A stretch of 64,000 nt of DNA from Paenirhizobium naphthalenivorans (GCF_007992095.1 NZ_BJZP01000022.1:1-64000), one strand, 5' to 3'. Positions 38,436 to 47,329 are shown, numbered from the stretch's first letter. Made by a program: numbers and translations. The notes: generated by a model from the sequence alone, not told the origin.

Positions 38436-38610
38436 GGCGAGTTCCGTTTGGCAGCGACCTTTGCGAGTCCGGGTTTAAACGGGTGGGCGCGATTGTCAAT
38501 GTCAGGGTGGGGAAAGCCGTGCGGGGCAAGGGTTCGGATGTGGAGGCGGGTGTTGTTGGCATGGTGGCTGACGGACTTGCGGGCGGGGGCTTCCCAAACG
38601 GGCGGCGTGC

Positions 38611-38653
38611 TTGACAGTGGTTTCGGTCGGGTTGATACTCATTCGTATACAAA
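38611..38653 (+). promoter_or_regulatory. Promoter with TTYGTATACRAA operator (site D)
   Basis: TTGACA (38611-38616), a 17-nt spacer and GATACT (38634-38639) are followed after 2 nt by TTCGTATACAAA (38642-38653). The operator would cover the transcription start. It drives the reductase, UPF0280 and AA_synth genes, and the same layout recurs at site E. Confidence 0.8.
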
Positions 38654-38737
38654 TGAAATACACAGCCGGGACAAGCTCCCGAATGCATCGTGAAGGCACA
38701 CCGTCCGCAATGCCGGACGCTTTCGGAGGAGGTCTCC

Positions 38738-40231
38738 ATGGTCAAGCAACAGGTCGAAAGCACGCTCAATGGCAAGATCCGCTGCGATGCCTGTCCGGTG
38801 ATGTGCTACATTGCCGATGGCCGCGCCGGTGCCTGTGACCGCTACGCCAACGTGGCGGGGGAACTTATTCGCGTCGATCCCTTGACGGTCATCGAGGCGA
38901 CCGAGGCGGAAGGCGGCAAGATCGTAGCCTTCTTGCCGTCCGGGGGGGCTGCCGATTGGGATGGGGACATCGTCCAGTCCCGCAATGCTTTCGTGACCGC
39001 CGTCGGTGCCGGGACGACCTATCCCGATTACAAACCGGCGCCCTTCATCGTCTCGCGCAAGGAAAACGGCGTCGACATGGTGACGGTCGTTACTGAGGGT
39101 ATCTTCAGCTATTGCGGCGCCAAGGTGAAGATCGATACCGATCGTTTTCTCGGGCCGGAAGCGGCCGCAGTTCGGGTCGATGGAGAACCGATCGGGCACG
39201 TCATGACCAGCGAGTATGGTTCGCAGATGCTATCGCTCGGCGGTGTGCATCACCTGACCGGCGGATCCAAGAAGGAAGGCCGGGTTACCTGCGATGCGCT
39301 GTTGAGACTCTGCAACGGGCAAGCCGTCGAGATGGCGATTGACGGCGGCTCGACGCTTGTCGTGACGGCAGGCGAGGCGCCGATCATCAACGGTGAGCAG
39401 GAACAGCGGATGCGCGTCGGTTGCGGCTCGGCGACCATCGGCATGTTTGCCCGTCAATGGCTGGGCCATGTCGATGAGGTCGTCGTCGTCGACGACCATA
39501 TCACCGGGGTTTTGTCGGAACACCAGGCCGGCAAGCTTCTTGATATTCCGGCCACCGGCATCAAGATCAAGGGACGGCGCTCAACCCCGGGCCGCTATTT
39601 CCAGGTGGCTGCACCGGGCACCGGCTGGGGCGGCACAGACATTACCGACCCGCTCGCCATCCTCGGCGATTTCGATCCGAAGACTGCCTATCCGGGGCTG
39701 CGGATGCTGATGGTGTCCACCACCGGCGAGCAATATGGCTATTACATTCTGGATGAAAATCTGAGGCCGGTGCTGCAATCTGCGCTACCGGCTCCGCTTC
39801 AGCAGTCGGTGGAAATCATCGAGGAGAATTGCGAGCCGGCGCTCGCCTCCGTGCTGTTCATGGGCGGGGCGGGCGGCAGCCTGCGGGCCGGGGTAACGAA
39901 CAATCCCGTGCGGCTGACCCGTTCGGTAAAGGAAGCACTCACCCATGTGTCCTGTGGCGGGGCGCCGGCCTATGTCTGGCCGGGCGGCGGTATTACCGTC
40001 ATGGCGGACGTGACCGAAATGCCGAGCAACTCCTTTGGCTATGTGCCGACGCCGGCACTCGTGGCGCCGATCGAGTTCACCATGCGGCTTTCCGACTATG
40101 AGGCGCTTGGCGGTCATATGGAGGCAGTCGTCCCGATCGAGGAGGCGCTCGCGCTGGCCGAACGCAAGATCGGCCCGGTGGCCTCCGGCGCCTGGCCAAC
40201 CGACGAGCGCAACTTTCGCTGGGGTGCATGA
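38738..40231 (+). CDS. hnr: 6-hydroxynicotinate reductase-like iron-sulfur protein
   Basis: The 497-residue protein starts with a cysteine cluster, C-D-A-C-P-V-M-C near residue 20 followed by GRAGACDRY, which fits a [4Fe-4S] site. The rest (CGGAPAYVWPGGGITVMADV, GCGSATIGMFARQWLG) resembles the Hnr protein of Eubacterium barkeri, which uses reduced ferredoxin to turn 6-hydroxynicotinate into 6-oxo-1,4,5,6-tetrahydronicotinate. The ATG at 38738 follows GGAGGAGG. This rests on family recognition without a search. A NicB-like hydroxylase and fpr in the same regulon fit well. The true substrate could be another pyridone. Confidence 0.75.
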   Translation: MVKQQVESTLNGKIRCDACPVMCYIADGRAGACDRYANVAGELIRVDPLTVIEATEAEGGKIVAFLPSGGAADWDGDIVQSRNAFVTAVGAGTTYPDYKPAPFIVSRKENGVDMVTVVTEGIFSYCGAKVKIDTDRFLGPEAAAVRVDGEPIGHVMTSEYGSQMLSLGGVHHLTGGSKKEGRVTCDALLRLCNGQAVEMAIDGGSTLVVTAGEAPIINGEQEQRMRVGCGSATIGMFARQWLGHVDEVVVVDDHITGVLSEHQAGKLLDIPATGIKIKGRRSTPGRYFQVAAPGTGWGGTDITDPLAILGDFDPKTAYPGLRMLMVSTTGEQYGYYILDENLRPVLQSALPAPLQQSVEIIEENCEPALASVLFMGGAGGSLRAGVTNNPVRLTRSVKEALTHVSCGGAPAYVWPGGGITVMADVTEMPSNSFGYVPTPALVAPIEFTMRLSDYEALGGHMEAVVPIEEALALAERKIGPVASGAWPTDERNFRWGA

Positions 40232-40254
40232 ACCTGACCGGGCAGGAGAGGTCC

Positions 40255-41184
40255 ATGGGGCGGCCGACGGCATATTATCTCGACGGGCACAAAGAGGGGC
40301 GGCTGCATTTGCAGCATGGACCGATCGATCTCGTTATCGGCGTCGATGGCGAAGGCCCCGGCATCTCGGAGCAGCGCACGGCTGCTTTCAATGCCGCCTT
40401 TGCCCGCCTTTCTACCATTCTTGACGAGCTGGTCGCCGAACTGCCTTTACTGAAACAGGCCGTGCGGCCGGGCAGTATCCGGCCGGAAAATCCGGTCGCC
40501 CGCCGCATGATGGAGGCCGTGCGCCCCTTTGCGGCTTACCGTTTCATCACGCCGATGGCCGCTGTTGCGGGGGCTGTCGCCGACGAAGTCCTGGCGGCGA
40601 TGCTGGCTGTCTTTCCTGCGGATCGGCGGCCCGCCCGCATCTATGTGAACAATGGCGGCGACATTGCCCTTCATCAGGAGCCCGGTGCCGAATTCCGTGT
40701 CCGCATGGCGCGCGAGGACGGAATTGCCTTCGGCGATCTCAGGATTGGCCATGATGACCCGAGCCGGGGGATTGCCACCAGCGGTCGGGGTGGGCGCAGC
40801 CTGTCCATGGGGATTGCCGATTCCGTGACGGTTGCCGCTGCCAGCGCGGCTATTGCCGATGCGGCTGCGACGCTTGTTGCCAATGCCGTCGATCTTCCCG
40901 GCCATCCGTCGATCGCTCGGGCCCGTGCGGTCGATCTCGTCGACGACAGCGATCTCGGCGAGCGACTGGTTGTTACCGGCTGCGCGGCTTTGACCTTTGC
41001 AGAGTTGGATGCGGCGCTTGCCGCCGGCGTCTCGGAAGCGGAACGCTTCATCGCGCAGGGCCTCGTTCATCGCGCCGGGCTGTTTCTGCGTAGCGAAGGC
41101 CGGCTAGTCGCCGTGCCGTCATGCAATCATTCTCATTTTATCCGATCATCACCCTTGCCAGCGGAGCATCGTCGCCATGCCTGA
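40255..41184 (+). CDS. UPF0280 family protein (ApbE-like fold)
   Basis: The protein is 309 residues from the ATG at 40255, which has AGGAGAGG close before it. An ATG at 40228 overlapping the upstream stop would add nine residues. It has the UPF0280 motifs MMEAVRPF and FITPMAAVAGAVADEVL, and YVNNGGDIALH. The family has no proven function; structures place it with ApbE-like proteins, the flavin transferases. Coupled to the reductase gene, it may modify or assemble that enzyme or act on a pathway intermediate. It overlaps the next gene by 8 bp. Confidence 0.8.
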   Translation: MGRPTAYYLDGHKEGRLHLQHGPIDLVIGVDGEGPGISEQRTAAFNAAFARLSTILDELVAELPLLKQAVRPGSIRPENPVARRMMEAVRPFAAYRFITPMAAVAGAVADEVLAAMLAVFPADRRPARIYVNNGGDIALHQEPGAEFRVRMAREDGIAFGDLRIGHDDPSRGIATSGRGGRSLSMGIADSVTVAAASAAIADAAATLVANAVDLPGHPSIARARAVDLVDDSDLGERLVVTGCAALTFAELDAALAAGVSEAERFIAQGLVHRAGLFLRSEGRLVAVPSCNHSHFIRSSPLPAEHRRHA

Positions 41185-41758
41185 ACCAAAAGTCCGGAAA
41201 TTCGCCATCACCATCGAGGAAATCTACCACGATGGCGGCAAGCCCGTTGCAGAGCCGCTGAAGAAGGGGGCGATCCTTGCCGTGGTCGAAAACCCCTTTG
41301 CCGGCAGCTATCACGAGGAGATCGAAGGCTTCATGAAGGATCTGGAGCCGCTGGGCGTGGAGATGGCGCGGCGGCTTTCAGAAGCGCTCGGCGGCAAGGA
41401 TGCGATCGAGGGATATGGCAAGGGTGCAATCGTCGGCCAGGCAGGCGAGCTTGAACACGGTGCGCTGTGGCATGTGCCCGGCGGATATGCCATGCGCGAA
41501 ATCCTCGGCGATGCCAAGGCAATCGTGCCGTCAACCAAGAAGGTTGGCGGGCCGGGCACGCGGCTCGACGTGCCGGTCACGCATATCAATGCGTCCTACG
41601 TTCGTAGCCATTTCGACGCCATGGAAGTGGGTATCGGCGATGCGCCGCGCGCTAATGAAATCGTTCTTGCGCTGGTCATGACAACCGGCGCGCGGATTCA
41701 TGCCCGCGTCGGCGGTCTGAAAGCCGCCGACATCAAAGGCGAGGATGGCCTGCGGTGA
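41177..41758 (+). CDS. AA_synth family protein, copy 1
   Basis: The 193-residue protein belongs to the 'amino acid synthesis' family (PF06684 type): it has ENPFAGSYHEEIEGF near residue 38, GKGAIVGQAGELEHGALWH in the middle and VPVTHINASYVRSHFDAMEV later. The true function of the family is unknown, despite the name. It is about 45-50% alike by eye to the next gene, so the pair arose by tandem duplication and may form a heteromer. It is translationally coupled on both sides. Confidence 0.82.
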   Translation: MPEPKVRKFAITIEEIYHDGGKPVAEPLKKGAILAVVENPFAGSYHEEIEGFMKDLEPLGVEMARRLSEALGGKDAIEGYGKGAIVGQAGELEHGALWHVPGGYAMREILGDAKAIVPSTKKVGGPGTRLDVPVTHINASYVRSHFDAMEVGIGDAPRANEIVLALVMTTGARIHARVGGLKAADIKGEDGLR

Positions 41759-42339
41759 GGGCGGAAATCCGCAAGATCGTTGTTTTTCTTGAAGAGGTGT
41801 TGAGCGAGGCGGGGCGACCGGTCTCGCCACCGACGCGACGTGCCGCGGCGGTTGCGGTGATCAGCAATCCCTTTGCCGGACAATATGTGGAGGACCTGTC
41901 GCTCTTGATCGATATGGGTGCCGAACTCGGCGGCTTGCTGGCGGAAAAATGCGTCGCTGCCCTCGGGATCGCTCCGGCGCAGGCCGAAAGTTACGGCAAG
42001 GCGGCACTGGTTGGCGAGGACGGCGAACTGGAACACGCGGCAGCGCTCCTTCACCCGGCGATGGGCAAGCCGGTGCGTGCTGCCCTTGGCGGCGGCGCGG
42101 CGCTCATTCCCTCCTCCAAAGCGCGCGGTGGGCCCGGCGAGGTGCTCGACATTCCCCTCGGACACAAGGATGCGGCCTTCGTGCGTTCGCATTTCGACGG
42201 AATGCGGGTGCGTATCAACGACGCGCCCCGTCCGGGCGAGATCGTCGTGGCCGTTGCCGTGACCGATAGCGGACGCCCGTTGCCGCGCGTTGGAGGTCTC
42301 ACGGCCGATGAGGTCGTCGGCAAGGATGGATTGCGCTGA
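41755..42339 (+). CDS. AA_synth family protein, copy 2
   Basis: The 194-residue paralogue of the preceding protein keeps the same blocks: SNPFAGQYVEDL, YGKAALVGEDGELEHAAALLH and KDAAFVRSHFDGMRVRIND. It starts with GTG in a GTGA overlap with the upstream stop. The end is conserved in both copies: a GGL motif, then DGLR as the last residues. It ends the reductase operon, 50 bp before the HyuA promoter region. Confidence 0.82.
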   Translation: MRAEIRKIVVFLEEVLSEAGRPVSPPTRRAAAVAVISNPFAGQYVEDLSLLIDMGAELGGLLAEKCVAALGIAPAQAESYGKAALVGEDGELEHAAALLHPAMGKPVRAALGGGAALIPSSKARGGPGEVLDIPLGHKDAAFVRSHFDGMRVRINDAPRPGEIVVAVAVTDSGRPLPRVGGLTADEVVGKDGLR

Positions 42340-42357
42340 ATTCCGGCTCCCTGCTGC

Positions 42358-42401
42358 TTGACAGTCGGTGGAAGTCGCCTCAAAATTCGTTTGTATACAA
42401 A
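42358..42401 (+). promoter_or_regulatory. Promoter with perfect TTTGTATACAAA operator (site E)
   Basis: TTGACA (42358-42363), a 17-nt spacer and CAAAAT (42381-42386) precede the perfect palindrome TTTGTATACAAA (42390-42401), 3 nt after the -10. The layout is the same as at site D. It shows that the HyuA start must lie downstream of 42401. Confidence 0.8.
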
Positions 42402-42418
42402 TAAAATCGGGAACGGCC

Positions 42419-44494
42419 GTGCAACAGAATCCAGCGAAAACTGAAGGCCGCCAGTCGCAGGTGGCGGGTATCGACGTGGGCGGAACCTTCACCGATCTCG
42501 TCCTGTTCGATTCCGAGCACGGAACGGTGCGTCTCGCCAAGACGCCGACCACACTGGACAATCAGGCGACGGGTGTGTTGAACGCGCTTGATGCCGCCGA
42601 GGCGGATGTCGCCGCACTCGACCTGATCGTCCATGGAACGACCACGACCACCAATGCCGTGCTCGAGCGCAATCTCTGCAAGACCGGGCTGGTCACGACC
42701 ATGGGCTTTCGCGATGTGCTGGAACTTGGCCGGCGCACCCGCCCGCAGGCCTATGGGATGAAGGGACATTTCGTGCCGATCATTCCGCGCGATCTGCGGC
42801 TTGAAATTCCCGAGCGCATGGGCGCGCGCGGCAACGTGATCGTGCCGCTCGACGAGGAGGCCCTGCGAACCGCTCTTGGCGGCCTGATCGAAAAGGGGTG
42901 CGAGGCGCTGGTCATCCACTTCTTACATTCCTACGCCAATCCGGCCCATGAATTGCGTGCCGGCGAGATTGCAAGGGAGGTCTGGCCGAACGAGAACATC
43001 ACCATCGGCCACGTCCTGCTTTCGGAAAGCCGCGAGTATGAGCGGGGCGTGACGGCGGCGGTCAATGCCTCCGTCCAGCCTTTGCTGCGCCGTTATGTCG
43101 AGCGGCTGGCCGACCAGCTTGCGGCGCGCGGCTACAAGCATGACGTCCTCGTCATGAACGGCAATGGCGGCATGGTCTCGGCCCGTCATGTGGCGGCGGA
43201 GGCCGCAAAGACGGTGATGTCCGGCCCGGCCTCGGGCGTCATGGCTGCCGCCTATACCGGGCGCCGCGCCGGCATTCCGAACCTCATCACCTATGACATG
43301 GGTGGTACGTCGACCGATGTGGCACTGATCCGCAATGCGGAACCGGTGGTCTCCAACGAGATCGAGATCGAATATGCCATGCCCATTCATGTGCCAATGG
43401 TCGATGTGCGTACCGTCGGCGCCGGTGGCGGCTCGATTGCGCGGATCACGTCGGCGGGGCTTCTGCAGGTCGGGCCGGAAAGCGCCGGGGCCGTACCCGG
43501 ACCCATCTGCTACGGGCGGGGCGGCGTGCTTCCGACCATTTCGGACGCGAACATGCTGCTTGGCCGTTTGAACCCGGCGCGGCTCAATTCCGTTCCTGGC
43601 GGACCGACGCTCGAGAGCATTTCGGCGATCTTCGAGGAGACGCTGGGCAAGCCCCTCGGGGTAGATGCGATCGGTGCCGCTGCTGCTGTGATCCGCATCG
43701 CCAATGCGCGTATGGCCGACGCCGTGCGCATGGTATCGGTTAGCCTCGGCGAAGATCCGCGCGACTTCGCGCTCTTTGCCTTCGGTGGCGCCGGTCCGCT
43801 GCATTCCACGGCGATTGCTCGTGAACTCGGGATTCCGAAAGTGCTCACGCCATCGCGACCCGGCATCACCAATGCGCTTGGTTGTGTGGTTGCCGATCTG
43901 CGCCACGACCTTGTCAACACGATCAACCGACCGCTTCATTCGATCGACATCGGCGCTGTGCACGCGCTCTTCGCGCGCCAGTCGGCGGAAGGCCGCCAGC
44001 TGATCGACAAGGAGGCTGTCGCGATCCGCGAGATCCGAGAAATATGGTCGGTGGACATGCAGTTTGTCGGCCAGACCCATCTGCTGCGTGTGCCGCTTTC
44101 GTCGCCGACGCCCTCGATCGAGGAGTTGCAACAGCGCTTCGAGGAGGTCTATTTTCAGCGTTTTCGCGTCGAGCTTTCCGACATACGGGCGAGCCTCGTC
44201 AACGTGAGTACGTCCGTCATAGGGCGCCGTGCCGAGATCGATCTGTCGCTGCTAATTGATGCGGACGGGCGCAAGGCGACCCTTGCGGAGGCGCGAACCG
44301 GCACGCGACGGGTCTGGTTCGACGGATGGATGGAGACTCCGATCTATTGGCGCGATCATCTGCCGGCCGACGCGCAGATCCTCGGACCGGCGATTATCGA
44401 GCAGATGGATACGACGATCATCATCGAACCCGGCGATGTCGGCGCTCAGGACCGGGACGGCAACATCATCATCACCCTTGGAGGCGTCAAATGA
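42419..44494 (+). CDS. Hydantoinase/oxoprolinase subunit A (HyuA-type ATPase)
   Basis: The protein is 691 residues from the GTG at 42419. It has the actin-like ATP motif GIDVGGTFTDLVLFD near residue 16, VHGTTTTTNAVLER near 65, MGGTSTDVALI near 300 and FGGAGPLHSTAIARELGIP near 460. HyuA/HyuB pairs hydrolyse cyclic amides with ATP. I moved the start from the longest frame (42368), because that would put the promoter and operator inside the gene; GGGAACG precedes 42419. In this cluster the lactam made by the reductase is the natural substrate. Confidence 0.85.
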   Translation: MQQNPAKTEGRQSQVAGIDVGGTFTDLVLFDSEHGTVRLAKTPTTLDNQATGVLNALDAAEADVAALDLIVHGTTTTTNAVLERNLCKTGLVTTMGFRDVLELGRRTRPQAYGMKGHFVPIIPRDLRLEIPERMGARGNVIVPLDEEALRTALGGLIEKGCEALVIHFLHSYANPAHELRAGEIAREVWPNENITIGHVLLSESREYERGVTAAVNASVQPLLRRYVERLADQLAARGYKHDVLVMNGNGGMVSARHVAAEAAKTVMSGPASGVMAAAYTGRRAGIPNLITYDMGGTSTDVALIRNAEPVVSNEIEIEYAMPIHVPMVDVRTVGAGGGSIARITSAGLLQVGPESAGAVPGPICYGRGGVLPTISDANMLLGRLNPARLNSVPGGPTLESISAIFEETLGKPLGVDAIGAAAAVIRIANARMADAVRMVSVSLGEDPRDFALFAFGGAGPLHSTAIARELGIPKVLTPSRPGITNALGCVVADLRHDLVNTINRPLHSIDIGAVHALFARQSAEGRQLIDKEAVAIREIREIWSVDMQFVGQTHLLRVPLSSPTPSIEELQQRFEEVYFQRFRVELSDIRASLVNVSTSVIGRRAEIDLSLLIDADGRKATLAEARTGTRRVWFDGWMETPIYWRDHLPADAQILGPAIIEQMDTTIIIEPGDVGAQDRDGNIIITLGGVK

Positions 44495-46203
44495 GTATTG
44501 ATCCGATCACGCTCAGCGTCATCCAGTCCGGCCTGCAGCAGGTCTGCGATGAGATGGACCTGACTTTTTCGCGCGCTGCCTTTTCTCCGGTCATCGCCGA
44601 GGCGAACGACCGCTCCGACGGGATCTATTCGGCCGAAGACGGTTCGTTGATCGCCCAGGGGGTTGGCGGCCTACCGGTCTTTGTCGGCACCATGCAGTAT
44701 TCCACCCGCACGCTGATCGAGATGATCAAGGCCGGCACGGTGGCGGCGCCCAAGCCGGGCGACATCTATATCGTCAACGATCCCTATCTCGGCGGCACGC
44801 ATCTCATGGATGTGCGCTTTGCCATGCCGGTCTATCGGGGCGGTGAGATTTACTGCTGGCTCTCAAATACCGGTCATTGGCCGGACACGGGTGGCGCTGT
44901 GCCCGGCGGCTTCTCGGCGTCGGCGACTTCTGTTGAGCAGGAAGGCTTGCGCCTGCCGCCGGTGCGCTTGTTCAAACAGGGTGTTCTCGACACAGAAATC
45001 TACTCAATCATTTGCTCGAATATCCGTGTCTCCGAGCAGCGGATCGGCGACGTGAAGGCGCAGGCCGCCGCCCTTCTGGTGGGTGAGCAGAGGCTTACCC
45101 GTATTCTCGATCGTTATGGCGATGACACCGTGCGCGCGGCAATCGCCGAATTGCGTGTGCGTGCCGCCGACCAGATGCGGGCCTATGCGCGGCTGATTCC
45201 GAATGGTGTCTATCGTTCGGTCGCTTATGTCGACAGCGACGGCGTGGTCAATGAACCGCTGGAAATCCGTCTGGCGATCACGGCGCGCGATGGCGAGTTG
45301 GAATTTGATTTCACCGGCTCTTCTAAGCCTTGCATGGGGCCGATGAACTCGGTGCTGGCAACGACGCTATCCTCCGTCTACCTCGCGATGCGCCATATCT
45401 TCCCTGACGTGCCGATCTCGGCTGGAGCTTTCGAGCCGCTGACGGTCATCCGTCCGGAAGGCACATTCCTCGACGCGCAATACCCGCGCCCGGTCTCCGG
45501 ATGCGCCGCAGAAGTGTCCCAGCGCATCGCCGAAGCCGTTTTCAGCGCGCTGGTCGAAGCCTTGCCGGACCGCGTGACGGCCGCACCGGCCGGCACATCT
45601 GGCAACTTCGCCCTCGGTGGCCACGATCCGGAACGCGACCGTGGCTTCGTGATGTATCAGATCTCTGGCGGAGGGTACGGCGGCAATGCCGACAATGACG
45701 GCCTTGCCAACGGCTGTTCGACCATCGGTATCTCAAAAGCACCGCCGGTCGAGATCATGGAGCAGCAGTTTCCGGTGCTCTATCACCGCTATGCGCTGCG
45801 CGAAGGCTCCGGCGGCGCGGGCAAGCAGCGTGGCGGCTTCGGTCTCGACTATGAGGTGGAATTGTTGCGTGGCCAGGCGACGGCGAGCTTCGTCATGGAT
45901 CACGGCCGTTTCGGGCCGCCGGGTGCGCTTGGCGGCGAGGACGGCATGGCGAATGCCGTGTCAGTCTGGCGCGAGGGGGAATGGATGGTGCCCGAACATC
46001 TCTCAAAGGCGCAGGATATTCCGTTGAAGCCCGGCGATCGGGTTCGCGTCGGAACGCCAGGCGGCGGTGGATATGGCGATCCCCATGAGCGCGATCCGGC
46101 TCTGGTAGCCGAGGACGTGCGTCTCGGACGCTATACGATAGAGCAGGCACGCGAGCGGTTCGGGGTTGTCGTTTCCGAAACCGGCGCGGCCACACGTTTT
46201 TAG
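44491..46203 (+). CDS. Hydantoinase/oxoprolinase subunit B (HyuB type)
   Basis: The 570-residue protein has the HyuB start DPITLSVIQSGLQQVCDEMD, IVNDPYLGGTHLMDV near residue 90 and GTPGGGGYGDPHERDP near the end. It is the second half of the ATP-dependent cyclic amide hydrolase and overlaps HyuA by 4 bp. It ends the N-heteroaromatic cluster. Acetone-carboxylase-like variants also exist in this family, but they bring a third subunit that is absent here. Confidence 0.88.
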   Translation: MSIDPITLSVIQSGLQQVCDEMDLTFSRAAFSPVIAEANDRSDGIYSAEDGSLIAQGVGGLPVFVGTMQYSTRTLIEMIKAGTVAAPKPGDIYIVNDPYLGGTHLMDVRFAMPVYRGGEIYCWLSNTGHWPDTGGAVPGGFSASATSVEQEGLRLPPVRLFKQGVLDTEIYSIICSNIRVSEQRIGDVKAQAAALLVGEQRLTRILDRYGDDTVRAAIAELRVRAADQMRAYARLIPNGVYRSVAYVDSDGVVNEPLEIRLAITARDGELEFDFTGSSKPCMGPMNSVLATTLSSVYLAMRHIFPDVPISAGAFEPLTVIRPEGTFLDAQYPRPVSGCAAEVSQRIAEAVFSALVEALPDRVTAAPAGTSGNFALGGHDPERDRGFVMYQISGGGYGGNADNDGLANGCSTIGISKAPPVEIMEQQFPVLYHRYALREGSGGAGKQRGGFGLDYEVELLRGQATASFVMDHGRFGPPGALGGEDGMANAVSVWREGEWMVPEHLSKAQDIPLKPGDRVRVGTPGGGGYGDPHERDPALVAEDVRLGRYTIEQARERFGVVVSETGAATRF

Positions 46204-46404
46204 GAAGCGTGGGCATTTAGAAATGACATGAGTTCTCGCGCTTTGTCGCGCAGGATCACCCGCCAGTGAGCGGTTCGGCGGTCGCATGTGAAGCATGCGC
46301 CTGAGATTTGACATTCAGATGTCACGCCTCTACCTCCTGTGGCACAAAATTGTAATGTTCGACTGGTGACGAGCGTGTTCACCGGACGGATCTCGGGAGG
46401 TAGC

Positions 46405-47280
46405 ATGACCCTTGCTGTGCGCGGATCCGAAGGGTTTTCCCGTATCCAGGAGCAGTTCACGGTCCGCGCGCCGGCGATGATCGTCACCATCTACGGTGAT
46501 ATTGTCGTGCCGCGCGGCGGTGTATTGTGGATGGGCACGCTGGTCGAGATCTGCGCGCGGCTGGGTATCAGCGAGACGCTGGTGCGTACCGCGGTCTCGC
46601 GTCTGGTGGCGGCGGAACAACTGGTCGGGGAGAGGGATGGCAGACGGTCCTATTATCGCCTGGCATCGGGCGCGCGAACCGAATTCGCGGCTGCTGCGGC
46701 GCTGCTATACCGCCCGCAGTCGCCGGCCGAGGGGTTCCTCATTCATCACGCACCGGACCTTTCCGACGAGGTCGCGCGCCGTGCCGGCCTCGGCCGCATG
46801 GGGCCTGACCTCTATCTACGTCCCAATCACGCAGCAAACGTTGCCATTCCTGGGCTCACCTTCCGCGCTGACGTGATGAAGGATGGCGGCCTGCTGGCCG
46901 ACTATGCGTCGACGCTCTGGAATCTGCGGTCTTTTTCCGACGACTACCAATCCATGATCGCGCTTTTCTCGCCGCTGATGATGGCTTTCGAACAGGGCGA
47001 GACACTGCCTCCCGCCGATGCGGTGAGCGCGCGGCTTATGTTGGTTCAGGCTTACCGTTCTGTGCTGCTGCGTGACCCGCGTCTCCCCGCCGATGCGCTT
47101 CCCCAGGACTGGCCGGGTGCCGAGGCCCGCTTGCTTTTTTCCCGGCTTTACCGGTCACTCTCCCCCTTGGCCGATACCTATATCGGCGCCCAGTTCGAAG
47201 GGCGGGATGGTCAGCTACCGGCTGAGACAGCCGAGACCGTAGCGCGACTGGAGTCGCTCGCGTTTGAGGAATCCCGATAA
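46405..47280 (+). CDS. paaX: PaaX-family transcriptional repressor of phenylacetate genes
   Basis: The 291-residue protein has an N-terminal winged helix (SLxEICARLGISETLVRTAV type, near residues 45-80) and the PaaX middle and C-terminal domains (RDPRLPADALPQDWPG near 235). PaaX proteins bind phenylacetyl-CoA and control paa genes. The ATG at 46405 has GGGAGG 5 nt before it; an upstream in-frame ATG lacks this. It lies just before the catabolic operon and reads in the same direction. Confidence 0.88.
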   Translation: MTLAVRGSEGFSRIQEQFTVRAPAMIVTIYGDIVVPRGGVLWMGTLVEICARLGISETLVRTAVSRLVAAEQLVGERDGRRSYYRLASGARTEFAAAAALLYRPQSPAEGFLIHHAPDLSDEVARRAGLGRMGPDLYLRPNHAANVAIPGLTFRADVMKDGGLLADYASTLWNLRSFSDDYQSMIALFSPLMMAFEQGETLPPADAVSARLMLVQAYRSVLLRDPRLPADALPQDWPGAEARLLFSRLYRSLSPLADTYIGAQFEGRDGQLPAETAETVARLESLAFEESR

Positions 47281-47329
47281 GCATATGAAAGAAAAAGGAC
47301 AATTGTCTTCTTCCGGCTTTTTGAGTCAG

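Noticed and set aside
42368..42418. Longer N-terminus for HyuA from the GTG at 42368
   Set aside because: It would place the -10 box and the perfect operator palindrome inside the coding region.
44326..44490. Longer N-terminus for HyuB
   Set aside because: It lies inside HyuA in another frame; the ATG at 44491 starts the conserved HyuB domain with a 4-bp overlap.
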